A stretch of 55,557 nucleotides of DNA from Welwitschia mirabilis. Taxonomy: Eukaryota; Gnetophyta; Gnetopsida; Welwitschiales. Shown here piece by piece: positions 45,720 through 55,557 of the stretch. The stretch is from positions 46,056,356 to 46,111,912 of the forward strand of contig JBOZIK010000001.1 in NCBI GenBank assembly GCA_051453625.1, written 5' to 3'. The position numbers were made by a program, and so were the translations under genes. A model generated the notes under the pieces. That model saw nothing but the letters and a program-made list of their open reading frames with translations. It did no database searches and was not told the origin of the DNA. Each line of letters begins with the position of its first letter. Position 1 is the first letter of the stretch.

Positions 45720-46008
45720 TGATGTGGAATGTACTAATAATAACTTCATTGATTGGGCCAAGTCCAGTTAAGAAGGGTGGAATGATGTGATCCCATAGTT
45801 TTATTTTTATATTTTTCTATTTAGCATATATTTTTATTTTCCTATTTTTTTTTTAGTCTTATATTGTTTAGGAATTTTTGTTGAAAGGACTTATGTCTTA
45901 TAAATAAGTGGCTTATGTACTATTTAAGGGAATAATAAAGACTTGAATTCTTATATTTAGAGGCTAATTGCCCTTGAAGTAACTATTGAATGCTTTCTCA
46001 CTACGTTA
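45720..46008 (+). repeat. 5' LTR of the 5.1-kb gypsy element
   Basis: Begins TGATGTGGAATGTAC and ends ctacgtta, where the other copy ends ctatgtca. A TATA-like cttataaataagtggc lies near 45897-45912. The PBS starts at the next base. Confidence 0.92.
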
Positions 46009-46026
46009 GTTTAGTATTAGAGTAGG
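46009..46026 (+). other. Primer-binding site, initiator tRNA-Met type
   Basis: gtttagtattagagtagg follows the LTR directly; the family form is tttggtatcagagcagg. Two of the changes are G to A and C to T. Confidence 0.8.
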
Positions 46027-46119
46027 TTTGCTTAACAGCTTAATATCAGGTGGTCTAGGCAGAGTTAGCAATGCTTCTTTTAATGACAATCAGAGGGATA
46101 AAACCTTAGATCTTGGGGT

Positions 46120-47215
46120 GGGTATTGATGTGTTAGCATTTTCGATTAATTAGATTAATATTAGGCTTCAATGTCATTATGAACATTTTGATCACCTAGA
46201 AGAGATCCTTCATCGATTAGAGGCATGACTTAACAATTCCAAAGAAGCTGAAATGATGACAAGAGAATGCCTAGTGGTAGTGTAGGTCATAGACAACCTT
46301 TCATTATACTTATCATAAAGTTCATGGATGTAGAAGATAGGTTAAAATGGTAGATGATTCAAAAAAAGATGATGATAACTATTTTGGAGAACCTCATAGA
46401 AGGAATGCATGCCATAGAAGGAATGATCAGGGTGAAAGAGAAATAGATTACAAATTAGAGGTAGATATTCCTTACTTTCATAGTAATATGAATATTGAAT
46501 ATTTTTTTGATTGGATCGTAGACATAAAACATTTATTTGAGTATATGGAGACTCTAAGGGAGAGAAGGATTAAGTTGGTTGCATGCAAGCTAGAGGGTGA
46601 TGCTTCTTCTTGGTGGAAGAGTGTGCAATTTTAAGAGAACACATGAAGACAAAGAACCTATTAGAATGTGAAGAAGAATAAGGCAATTATTCATTAGCGA
46701 ATTTATTCCTCTTGATTATGAACAATTTCTATTTTAGTAGTATCAGAGGTGTCAACATGGTCAAAGAACTGTACATGAATACTATGTAGAGTTCACAAGG
46801 TTAGCAACAAGGAATGACTTAAGGAAGACAAAAGGGAAATAGGTCGCTAGATTTTTTGGGGGTCTAAAACTAGCCATTAAAGACAAAATAGAAGTGCAGG
46901 TGCTGAGAACTTTATCTTAATATTGTAACTTAGCTTTAAGGGCTGAATAATTGATGCAAGAAATGAGTAAGGCAGAATATCCTCACAGGAATTATGGTGA
47001 GGATACTTATAAGACTGTGGCTTCCAATGATAAAGGCAAAGTCTAGGAAAGTATAAATAAGGAGGAGAGAATTTCTAGTAAATAGAAGATAGCAGATTTA
47101 AAAGAGGAACCAAAAGCTCTTAATCCCTATGCTAGACCCATCCCAAGAAACTACTTTAACTATAACTAACTAAGCCACAGATCTAGTGACTATCCTCTTA
47201 GAAAAGTAATTCATG
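46120..47215 (+). pseudogene. Gypsy gag with zinc-knuckle remnant
   Basis: A 95-codon open piece (46347-46634) has Y-K-L-E-V-D-I-P-Y-F, F-D-W-I-V-D-I-K-H-L-F-E-Y and G-D-A-S-S-W-W, the classic Retrotrans_gag start. Read-through continues with V-H-E-Y-Y-V-E-F-T-R-L and F-F-G-G-L-K, then A-L-R-A-E. The knuckle near 47146-47205 reads F-N-Y-N-stop-L-S-H-R-S-S-D-Y-P, so its Cys are lost (family C-F-N-C-x-Q-x-G-H-R-S-S-D-C-P). Stops at 46840, 46918, 46948 and 47044 all stand where Gln is expected. Confidence 0.88.
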
Positions 47216-47369
47216 TGGTGAAGTGAAAAGATAAGGAGGAAGAGGTGTATTGTGATCCAGACAGGGATGTGAAATATTGTGATTTTGAGGATGACATTAA
47301 AAATGATAAGAGCCATAATTATGTGATAAGAAGGATCATGTGCACATCAAAGCAGGAGGATGATACCTA

Positions 47370-47700
47370 GCAACATCAATTGTTTAGAATCAGGTAAACC
47401 ATTCTCAACCATGTATTTGATGCCATTGTTAATAGTGGTAGCTATGAGAATATCATTGATAAAGACACTATGGAGAGTGTAAGGTTGAAGATGTAAAAAC
47501 ATTCTAATTTATACTCAATCAACTAAATTAAGAAAGAAGATAAAATTTAGATGACTAAATGTTATACCTTTTTCTATCAATAAGTATAAGAATGAAATAT
47601 ATTTTGATGTGGTAGATATGAATGCCTATTACTTGTTGTTTAGTATACTAGGGTAGTTTGATATTGCAACATAGCATAACAGAAGAGAGAATACATACAA
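47370..47700 (+). pseudogene. Gypsy aspartic protease, decayed
   Basis: Reads Q-H-Q-L-F-R-I-R, then F-D-A-I-V-N-S-G-S-Y-E-N-I-I near 47410-47460. The catalytic D-S-G is N-S-G here, one G to A change. Later pieces K-C-Y-T-F-F-Y-Q-like and F-D-V-V-D-M-N-A near 47610 match the middle of the family. It would have processed the polyprotein. Confidence 0.78.
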
Positions 47701-47999
47701 ACTATAGAAAAATGGTAGGAAGTACACCTTATTATAAATTAAAGAAAGTTCCAAAACTAAAGCTTCTAAAGTAGAGGGGATAACTTTCTTTACATTGGCT
47801 CATTCTAAAACTAAGTTTGAGGGGGTTTTAAAGGAGACAAAGGAGGTATACTCTATAGTTATGAGATACGTATTAGTATCGAAGGAGAAAAAGGAGATAG
47901 TAGAGTACCTAAATGCTATCAAGCAATTATTGGAGGAGTTCAGTGATGTCATGCTTGAAGAACTAACCCATAGGGCTACCACCTATGAGAGACATTTAG

Positions 48000-48715
48000 C
48001 ACCATGTTGATCTAGTTTCTAGTGCTAGTTTGTTAAATACACCACATTACAAGATGAGTTCAAAGGAAGGAAAAATTCTTAGGAATCAAGTTGAAGAACT
48101 ATTATCTAAGGGGCATATTTAAGAGAGCATGCGTTCATGTGTAGTTCTACCATTACTGACTCTAAAAAAAGATGGTAGTTGGAGGATGTGTGTTAATAGC
48201 TAAGACATCAATAAGATTACTGTGGACCATAAATTTTTCATTTCTTGACTGGATGATATGCCTAACATGTTGCATAACACATAGATTTTTTCCAAGATTG
48301 ACCTTTATAGTGGATATCATCAAATCTTAATTAGACCTAAGGATGAGTGGAAAATGGATTTCAAGATAACGAAGGAGCTATATGAGTAGCTTGTAATGTC
48401 ATTTGGGTTATCGAATGCTTCCAACACTTTTATGAGACTCATGAATCCGGTACTAAGACATTTATTGCAAATTTTTGGTTTTCTATTTTGATGATATCCT
48501 AATATATAGTCAAACTAAAGAGAAGCATATCTCACAATTGCGTGGGGTAATGATATCCTTGTAGGAAAACAAATTGTATGCTAACCTAAAGAAGTACAAC
48601 TTCATGACTAATAGGATATTATTTCTAAGTTATGTCATTGGGATAGATGGTATTCAGGTGAATGAAGAAGAGATTCAGACTATTAGAGAGTGGCCAACAT
48701 CAAAATAGTAACTAA
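48000..48715 (+). pseudogene. Gypsy reverse transcriptase, decayed
   Basis: Blocks in order: H-H-V-D-L-V at 48003, L-L-S-K-G-H-I, L-T-L-K-K-D-G-S-W-R-M-C-V near 48160-48195, [19 protein letters not shown] at 48290-48330, V-M-S-F-G-L-S-N-A, and the active site F-D-D-I-L-I-Y-S near 48485-48510 with both Asp kept. Then N-K-L-Y-A-N-L-K-K-Y follows at 48570. Stops include one at 48387 where the family has Trp. An open frame at 47795-48010 covers the segment before RT. Confidence 0.92.
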
Positions 48716-48789
48716 GATTGGGGGTTTTCATGAGCTGGCTACATTCTATAAGCATTTCATATGGAAATTTAGTAGCATTTTAGCCCTAA

Positions 48790-49260
48790 TTAGTGAGTGT
48801 CTGAAGAAGGTAAAGTTTTAGTAGGATGAGGAAGCTAAAACCAATTTTGCAGTGTTGAAAGAAAAGCTATGCATAGCTCTAGTGTTAGCATTACTTGACT
48901 TTGATGCCTTATTTAAGATTAACTGTGATGCTAATGGTGGGGGAATAGGTGCTGTATTATCCTAGAGAAAGAGGCCAATAGCATATTTTAATAAGAAGAT
49001 TAGTAATGCTAGGTGCAAATGATCCACATATGACTAGGAGGTTTATTCTATTGTCCATGCTTTAAAGAATTAGGAATAGTATTTGATTGGAAAGGAGTTT
49101 ATTCTTTTTATTGAGTATGATGCCTTGGAATATTTAAAAATTTTGAGAAGAATTGATAAGGGTATGCATGCTATGTGGTCCCAATTTCTGGATAAATTTT
49201 ACTTTTACTTTAAAGCATAAGGCAGGTGTGAAGGATAAGTAGCTGATGCAGTAAGTAGAC
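48790..49260 (+). pseudogene. Gypsy RNase H, decayed
   Basis: Reads [27 protein letters not shown] at 48910-48965 (catalytic Asp in C-D-A), R-P-I-A-Y-F-N-K-K-I, S-T-Y-D, Y-S-I-V-H-A-L-K-N and Y-L-I-G-K-E-F-I-L-F. The end D-A-V-S-R-R near 49248 matches family A-D-A-L-S-R-R. Stops at 49020 and in the next lines replace Trp and Gln of the family. Confidence 0.88.
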
Positions 49261-50460
49261 GTGCAGAGTTGCTTGTTACTATAAGTCAGGAAGTTGTGGG
49301 GTTTGATGATATGAAAGATTTGTATGTTACTAATGAAGATTTTCATGAAATATGGGATAACTATGTTAACAAACATGCTAATGGTAACTTTCACATTCAT
49401 GATGGCTACCTTATGAAGGAAAATCAGCTTTATATTCCAAAAACTTCTGTAAGGGAGAAGTTTATTTGTGAATTACATGGATGGAGCCTTGCTAGTCATT
49501 TAGAGCTGGAGAAAACATACACTACTATTTGGAAGAGATACTACTGGCATCATGTGCAAAGAAATGTAATGAACCTTATTCAACAGTGCTATGCATGCCA
49601 AATGACAAAAGGGAAATTTCAAAATACTAGTTTGTATATACCATTGCTGGTTCCTGAAAATATGTAGAAAGACTTGTCTATGGATTTCATGCTTCAATTG
49701 CCCCAAAGGGGTGTGGATTCTCTTTTTATTATTGTGAATAGGTTTTTCAAAATGGCACATTTAATCCCTTTCAAGAAAACTATAGATGCAACTAATATGG
49801 ATAATTATTCTTCAAGGCAAATGTTCACTTATATGGTGTGCCTAAAAACATTACTTCTAATAGGGACAGTAAGTTCCTTAGTATTTCTAGAGGACTTTGT
49901 AGAATATTTTTGACTCCTCATTAAATTTTAGTAGCATTGCTCATTCACATATAGATGGAAAATAGAGACAATCAACTAAACATTGGGTAATCTTATTTTA
50001 AGTAGCTATAGAGATAGGCCCAAATAATGGAATTGTGCATTACCACAAGATAAATTTGCATGTAATAATGCTATTCATAGTTCTTTGGGTAGGTTACCAT
50101 TTTTTACTATCTATACTAAGGCATCACAACATACTGTTGACCTCATCAAATTGCCCAAATTTCTAGGATTTAGTACAGCTACAACAAATTTATCTAATCA
50201 GTGATAGGATGTTTAGGCAAAGGTGAAGTATAAACTAGAGCAGCCTAATGCCAAGTATAAGAAAGCTATAGATTAGTATCATAGGTAATAAGTCTTTAAA
50301 GTTGGCAATCAGGTAATGGTATTCCTAAAAAAGGAGAGATTTCTAGTCAGTACATATAGTAAGTTATAGCTTAAGAAGTATGGTTCTTATCAGATCCTGA
50401 AGAGGATTAATGATAATGCTTATGTTGGGGATCTATCGGATGCTTTATGAATTTTCAAAA
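49261..50460 (+). pseudogene. Gypsy integrase, decayed
   Basis: A 132-codon open piece (49269-49667) contains the whole zinc finger: H-G-W-S-L-A-S-H, W-H-H-V, and C-Y-A-C-Q-M-T-K-G-K. The core starts in a second open piece (49674-49913): S-M-D-F-M-L-Q-L-P with the first Asp, then A-H-L-I-P-F. After a frameshift, R-D-S-K-F-L near 49868 gives the second Asp. The third block near 49950 reads I-D-G-K-stop-R, so the catalytic Glu is lost. The C-terminal domain at 50290-50440 has Q-V-M-V-F-L-K-K-E-R-F, K-K-Y-G-S-Y-Q-I-L and I-N-D-N-A-Y-V. Confidence 0.92.
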
Positions 50461-50563
50461 TGTTTAGTATGATAGATATTTCTCCTTATTACTCTTTAGA
50501 TTATCCTTTATATCTAGATGATCTATTACACTCAAGGGCATATTTTTTTCAAGTGCAGGAGAC

Positions 50564-50851
50564 TGATGTGGAATGTACTGCTAGTGGCTTCATGGATCAA
50601 GCCGAGTCCAGTTAAGGAGGATGAAATGATGTAACCCTATGGTTTATTTTTATATTTTACTATTTAGCATATATTATTATTTTCCTATTTCTTCTTTAGC
50701 CCCACATTATTTAGGAATTTTTGTTACAAGGAATTATTTCCTATAAATAAGTGGCTTATATACTGTTTAAGGGAAGAACAAAGACTTGAATTCTTATATT
50801 TGGAGGCTAATTTCCCTTAAAGTAACTATTAAATGCTTTCTTACTATGTCA
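50564..50851 (+). repeat. 3' LTR of the 5.1-kb gypsy element
   Basis: Begins TGATGTGGAATGTAC after a short purine stretch (gcaggagac) and ends actatgtca. It is followed by the second tgtat target duplication at 50852-50856. About 43 differences from the 5' LTR by eye over 288 bp. Confidence 0.92.
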
Positions 50852-50856
50852 TGTAT

Positions 50857-53004
50857 TAAAGGATTTTTCTTTAAAGTAAATTATTATAATGCATTTAAAG
50901 AGAAGAAATGTAATTATAAAGAAGAAAGATGCAATACTAGAGAGTGGATTTGGATAAAAGATGATTAGTCTACTAATACTTTGCATGATTAGCATAGGCA
51001 AGTTTATTGAATCACATTTGTATGAGAAAGGAAAATTATTATTGAAAATCACAATAATAGATAGAGTATCATTTCCTTAATGAGTTCTCGGTAGGCAAGA
51101 GCATTCTTCACTAGAATCTTAGACTCTGCAAGATCATCACTCATAGAGATAGCCATGGATAAAAATCATAGATCAAATTGCATTTTCAAAATACAAATCC
51201 ATAGAAGAATCCACATCACAAATTAAAAATAATTGAACATACTTTTAAGTAAACTATCTAGTCATTATTTACATAACCCTTGCTTGAGATCTCTTGATGC
51301 ATCATATTTCACTCTTTATACTCACCATGGATTTTCCTTTACATGTAATAGACATAGCTAATAATTTTTTTCAGAAGTACTTATAGTAATAGTAATGTGC
51401 TTGGAATTCTTAGTGTGCTTTAATCATGATTTTATTTCTCACTAGCATTGAATTACTTCTTATGTTTTCTCTCATTCTTAGAATTGGAATCATAGCTATC
51501 CATAGTACTTTTAGGGTTTTAAAGGATTTGTTTGTTAATGATCAAGAATTCAAAACTTCTTTAGGCTTTCTTTCTTTTCTTAGTAACAATGCCAACGCTT
51601 CTTAAAATCCCATTGTTAGCCATGTGTAAGTGGTTTTCATGTTTAATTTTAGTGGCTTTGAGAGTGTTATGTTTAAAATGCAGCATAAGAAATAAATGAC
51701 TTGGTATTCTAAAACACACTTAAGAATATCTATAAATATCTTATGGGCCTTTAAGGTTTGTAGAAGTTAATTCTTTTTATTTTAAAAAGCTATCCTCATA
51801 TGATTGAAGTGTTGATCGAAACCCTCATATTACTCCATGCAAAGATAAGATGATATTATTACAATATATTTTTGATGTAGTAACACATGGCAATGGTCAA
51901 TGCAAGGGAAGCTAAATCAGAGATACGATTTGTAGTGATCAACCACCGAATCAATGAAAAACTCATCAAGACATGACATCTAGCATAAATATATAGTCAA
52001 TCTTACACTTATTACTTTTTACTTTGCATTTTATCATAGTTTCATTTAATATTACAAGGACTCCTATGATTTCCTAAAGTTGGTTATAAGCCTTAGGATA
52101 ATTAAAGTTTGTAGAAAAATCAAATAGAGTACTATTTCTTTCATTTTGTTTTGAAAAATGATATTGTATAAAGGGGGCATCGATATTATTTATTTTAGAT
52201 TTATTATTATAAAAAGATGGCTTAAAATGAAAGAAGACATCTTCTTATTTTGCTGGATTGATCTTATAAATGCGGTAAGTCCACATGTAATTTTGGGTGA
52301 GTCCCATTTATGTCTTTGAATTTGTACCATTTCATGAGTCTCTTTCAATCCTTTGGGTATGAGTTAATTTCCATGTTTTTAAATTATTGATGTATTTTCA
52401 AGGCTGAATTTACCAACTCTTACTAAGCAAAGATGATTAATTTATTAAGTTAGGTTGTGGACTTATTACAACGAATTATCTGTGCAATATTATATAGGAA
52501 TAATGCCATAAAAAGTGGTGTGGAATACTTTTCATGATATTTTTTATATGGTAATTACTAGGGTTTTTCCCTTATTAGATTAATCCCATTTTTCTTTGGA
52601 TGTCCATTCTTAGGGTCTATTCCTTTCTTGAGTATTTCTCTTTTAAATGTTGGATTTGTCCCTTGTGATGGTTAGTTCATATTATCATCATCAGTTCACA
52701 TTATTGTGGCATGGTTAGTTCACTTTGTAATGGTTAGTTTGTACTTGATATTATCAGTTCCACATGGAATGTTATACTAGAGGCATGTTCTAGTACTTTA
52801 TTTGTAATGATAATCTGATTTTTATATTTGTCATCAAAGGTTTTTTTTTGGATATTTCTAAGGATCAAACTCCATAATTAAGTAGTTTTTAAAGTGACTT
52901 CCTAATTTTCCTCTCTTATTATCCAAGCTTCCCCATTTTCATTATTTTTTAAGGGTGTTTAAGATCCTCTACATTAGTGAAAAAAGAATAAATATTATTT
53001 GATA
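50857..53004. other. Interior and LTR of the older interrupted element, unassigned
   Basis: This should be the interior of the element whose PBS is at 45700, running into its 3' LTR. No domain is recognised. On minus near 51065-51155, M-S-D-D-L-A-E-S-K-I-L-V-K-N-A-L-A-Y reads open and protein-like but matches no family I know. 52670-52780 holds a run of gttagttca/catcagttca repeats (about five), perhaps U3 elements of the 3' LTR. Confidence 0.4.
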
Positions 53005-53080
53005 TTAATATTGTAAGTTCTCTAGAATTTTCACGTAGTTCTTAGGCCTCATCATGATTAAGGGATTTTTAGATTCCACA
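53005..53080 (+). repeat. LTR end of the older element, right copy
   Basis: 76 bp, aligned without length change to 45624-45699; the last 44 bp (agttcttaggcc to ccaca) differ at about five positions. It ends in CA and is followed by tgtct. It marks the probable right end of the interrupted element. Confidence 0.6.
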
Positions 53081-54330
53081 TGTCTAAAATACTAAAAACC
53101 TTCATGCATCAATGTACTTTACTTACTTAGGTAAGAATCCCATAATCTATAGGTTAAGGGCTCCATTTTCTGAAAGCCTTAGTCTACCCTCATCCACATG
53201 AAATGAATCTCATTTTCAACAACCACATGAAATGAATCTCATTTTTGGCCCTAAGTGGATTACAAGCTTCTAGTAATAGAATATCATCCAATGTGGGCCT
53301 ACTAATATTTAATAGTTCAATCCTAATATCTTCATACTAATGATTGTTTTAATTGTGTTATGGAGTTTCTGCAATGGATGATGATCATATAAGTCATTAT
53401 CCAAACATTTCTCCATATAGAGGGTAGTGCTTGATAGGTTGTATGTTAGTTAGGTCATTCCACTTTCTATAAACAAGGTATTATCTACGGAAAAATGGCC
53501 AAGTAACAATCTCATGTTTTCTACCACCTACATCAATGCTTGACATATACTTTAACATCTTGATGCTATAAGTTAGAGAAATTAGAGAAATCACATAGGT
53601 TTTTATCCACCTTAACTCTGGTTGGTATTTTTCTTTTTTAATTAAAATGCTTTAGTAGTATACTAAGTTTTCATCTATTAGAGAAGGATAAACCTCTATT
53701 ATTAAATGGTCAAATAAGAGGCCTAGCATCCTTTGGGTTCTTTATTGGATCAATAATATTTTATCTTTGAATAAGGACTCCTTTAAAAATTTATTAGAAT
53801 CCTTTATGTCATCACACTTAAAAAATACTTTATAAGGCTTAATAATACCTAGCTAGTTACTAAGCCCTATAAGGACATGGAAGCCTCTTATTTCTTCAAC
53901 CATTAGCTTCCTGTCTTTTAAAGATCTTAACAGGGAAAAGAAGGATGCTCCTTTAAAACCTTGTCATATCTATCATATCCCATATTTTGTAAACCTTATT
54001 TAGTTGAATATTAAGTATATTAATCTTTTAGTCAAATAATTAATTATCCTTATTTAAATTCCTTATCAAAATAAGATGTTATTTTAAATTAATCTTAGTT
54101 TGTAAATTTTATAATTTACTATGAAAATTAAAAAAATTATGTTAGAAGGTTTTACGAGAAAATCTAATCCAAATGTTTAAAATTAGATGATCCCATTATC
54201 CAAAGAAGTAAAATCACATAAATTAAAAACTTCAAAAGGACATAATAATATATTTTTGCATCTTATTTACTCATTTAAAATCTTAATAAATGTTATAGTT
54301 ATGCTGTATTATGAATAAATATTTTCTTTC
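53081..54330 (-). other. Unassigned, with a weak minus-strand coding-like stretch
   Basis: A 23-bp unit ccacatgaaatgaatctcat occurs twice (53194-53216; 53223-53245). On minus, L-L-F-D-H-L-I-I-E-V-Y-P-S-L-I-D-E-N at about 53655-53730 and T-L-D-D-I-L-L-L-E-A-C near 53260-53300 look protein-like, but I cannot name a family. Confidence 0.3.
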
Positions 54331-55260
54331 TTATGTTATGTGATTTGAAATAAATGAGCATTTGAACAAGTTCATGTACTCTCACCTAGAACCAAAAATG
54401 GTAAATAAGTATATTTACTCTACCATGACTTTTATGTTCTTCAAATGTGTAAGGACACTTTGTTCGTAGCATACTCATTGCTTTATTCATTAGAATTAAA
54501 GAGTTTTTCTCATTATTCCACATGATAATTTTGAGATTTGTGCATTTATTCTTTTGATACATGTCTTGGATAAATTAAACTTACTTATGAGCTTATGAAG
54601 GATTAAAAAGAGCTAGCCTAAGGAAATGATGCATGCAATTAACCTTGCTAATTAAGACAAGAAGATTAGTCATCCTAGTTGGGTGTATAAGCCATAACTA
54701 TAATCTCTTTTTATACTCTAATGTCACTTTTTAGTCATTCCACTTATTAATGCTAAATCATGTGATCTTGTAGTCTTGATCTATATGCCTTTGTTTATCT
54801 ATATATAGAGATCCTTTCTTTTCTTGTAAAAAAAAATAATTTCTTTTTATTTTATACAAGTGTATTTCTTTTTTTCTCTCTCTTTCTTTCTTTCTTTTAC
54901 ATTCTTACTTATGGATCTTGGAGCTTGAAAGCTTTAAGCTAAGGAACTCTTGAGCTTGTATCTTCATCAATCTTTAACTATTAAAGTCTTACTAATCTTT
55001 CTAAGTAAGCTTTTTACTTTTATTATCCATATGATCTCTTTTATCTATTGGAATAATGTGATATTAAATTAGATAGCTATTTATGGCTTTTATGTAATTA
55101 TATTATAAAATATTATCCCTTCCATTGGCTTTCATCAAGGCTTTATAGTGAGATATGAGTGGTCTCTTATGCTTGATGATATAGAATTACTAATGGATGA
55201 TTATGACCAAATGATCATGGGGTTTACTATTAATTAAGGAAAAAACAAAGGAATTTATGT
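54331..55260 (+). other. LTR-like promoter region, partner not in window
   Basis: A TATA-like tctatatatagagatcc at 54796-54812 is followed by a pyrimidine-rich leader (54866-54899, ctttctttctttc) and a stretch with gagcttgaaagctttaagc and gaactcttgagcttgtatc. This layout is common in plant LTRs, but without a second copy it remains a suggestion. Confidence 0.25.
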
Positions 55261-55269
55261 ATCCATGTT

Positions 55270-55273
<4 letters not shown>

Positions 55274-55307
<34 letters not shown>
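55274..55307. repeat. TA dinucleotide microsatellite
   Basis: About 17 uninterrupted TA units. Confidence 0.95.
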
Positions 55308-55308
<1 letters not shown>

Positions 55309-55557
55309 GCATTAGGACCATCTTATTCAGGGCAAGGTCTAATCCTCAAAGATCTCTTTAGGCTAGTACTCTTTCATGGAAATCCCAAGGCTCATAATAG
55401 ATTATTATTTTTGAATTAACTTGATTTTTCTTTTTACATTAATTTTTCTTTCTACAAGTAATTAGTTAGTGTATCTATTATTTTATTAATCTAAGTTATT
55501 ATTTAACTAGTTGTAAAAACTTTATCAAATTTTTGTTATGGCGAAAATTAAATTTCC

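Larger units (their letters stand above)
45720..50851 (+). mobile_element. Ty3/gypsy retrotransposon, 5.1 kb, complete in outline but decayed
   Basis: Two LTRs of 289 and 288 bp, a perfect 5-bp target duplication tgtat (45715-45719 and 50852-50856), PBS, gag, protease, RT, RNase H and integrase in gypsy order. The LTRs are about 85% identical by eye, so this is an old insertion, though younger than the element it interrupts. I see no chromodomain after integrase, and the lineage is not assigned. Stops are frequent and often sit at family Trp and Gln positions. Confidence 0.93.

Noticed and set aside
49500-49760. Minus-strand ORFs at 49134-49400 and 49500-49760
   Set aside because: Both are antisense shadows of the well-conserved integrase on plus.
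55274-55307. TA run as a promoter TATA box
   Set aside because: It is a plain dinucleotide microsatellite with no downstream gene visible.

Overview
The window looks like heterochromatic DNA of a flowering plant. It is very A/T-rich, seems poor in CG, has no intact gene longer than about 150 codons, and is built almost entirely of decayed LTR retrotransposons of the plant Ty1/copia and Ty3/gypsy families. The species cannot be fixed from the sequence. I found no host gene, tRNA, rRNA or CRISPR array. The coding regions below were recognised by reading through frameshifts and stops and matching remembered family motifs. Domain edges are therefore approximate, and family names rest on motifs, not on a database search.

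Layout. (1) 1-10594: a SIRE/Maximus-like copia element on the minus strand, with 3' LTR, polypurine tract, an extra ORF after pol, RNase H, RT, integrase, protease, gag, PBS and 5' LTR. A related LTR (about 6538-8232) is nested in its gag in the same orientation. (2) 10595-15799: a 203-bp direct repeat at both ends, probably LTR remnants of an older element that the copia element invaded. (3) 15805-21210: pieces of Athila/Tat-like gypsy elements in opposite orientations, gag on minus and RT/RNase H on plus. (4) 21405-21648: a copia-type PBS/LTR junction. (5) 21649-36595: a roughly 15-kb Athila/Tat-like gypsy element on the plus strand with LTRs, PBS, gag and pol, a partly duplicated integrase, and a 7-kb 3' region holding a duplicated 1.6-kb block rich in short palindromes of the form TCAAAG-ACC-CCTTTGA. 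(6) 36592-41400: a short copia LTR with PPT, then faint gag/protease traces. (7) 41410-43175: two 670-bp LTRs around only 433 bp. (8) 43190-53080: an old LTR element (76-bp LTR ends at 45624-45699 and 53005-53080) whose primer-binding site was hit by a 5.1-kb gypsy element (45720-50851) with a perfect 5-bp target duplication. (9) 53081-55557: unrecognised sequence, an LTR-like promoter region and a TA microsatellite.

How the parts relate. Nothing here forms a working gene system. Each element once supplied its own Gag, protease, RT, RNase H and integrase for copying through RNA. All are now interrupted, many by stops that fit C-to-T decay of methylated DNA. The features most worth a second look are the nested insertions, the LTRs that differ in their internal tandem arrays, the palindrome-rich duplicated block, and several assembly gaps whose flanks show that little or no sequence is missing.
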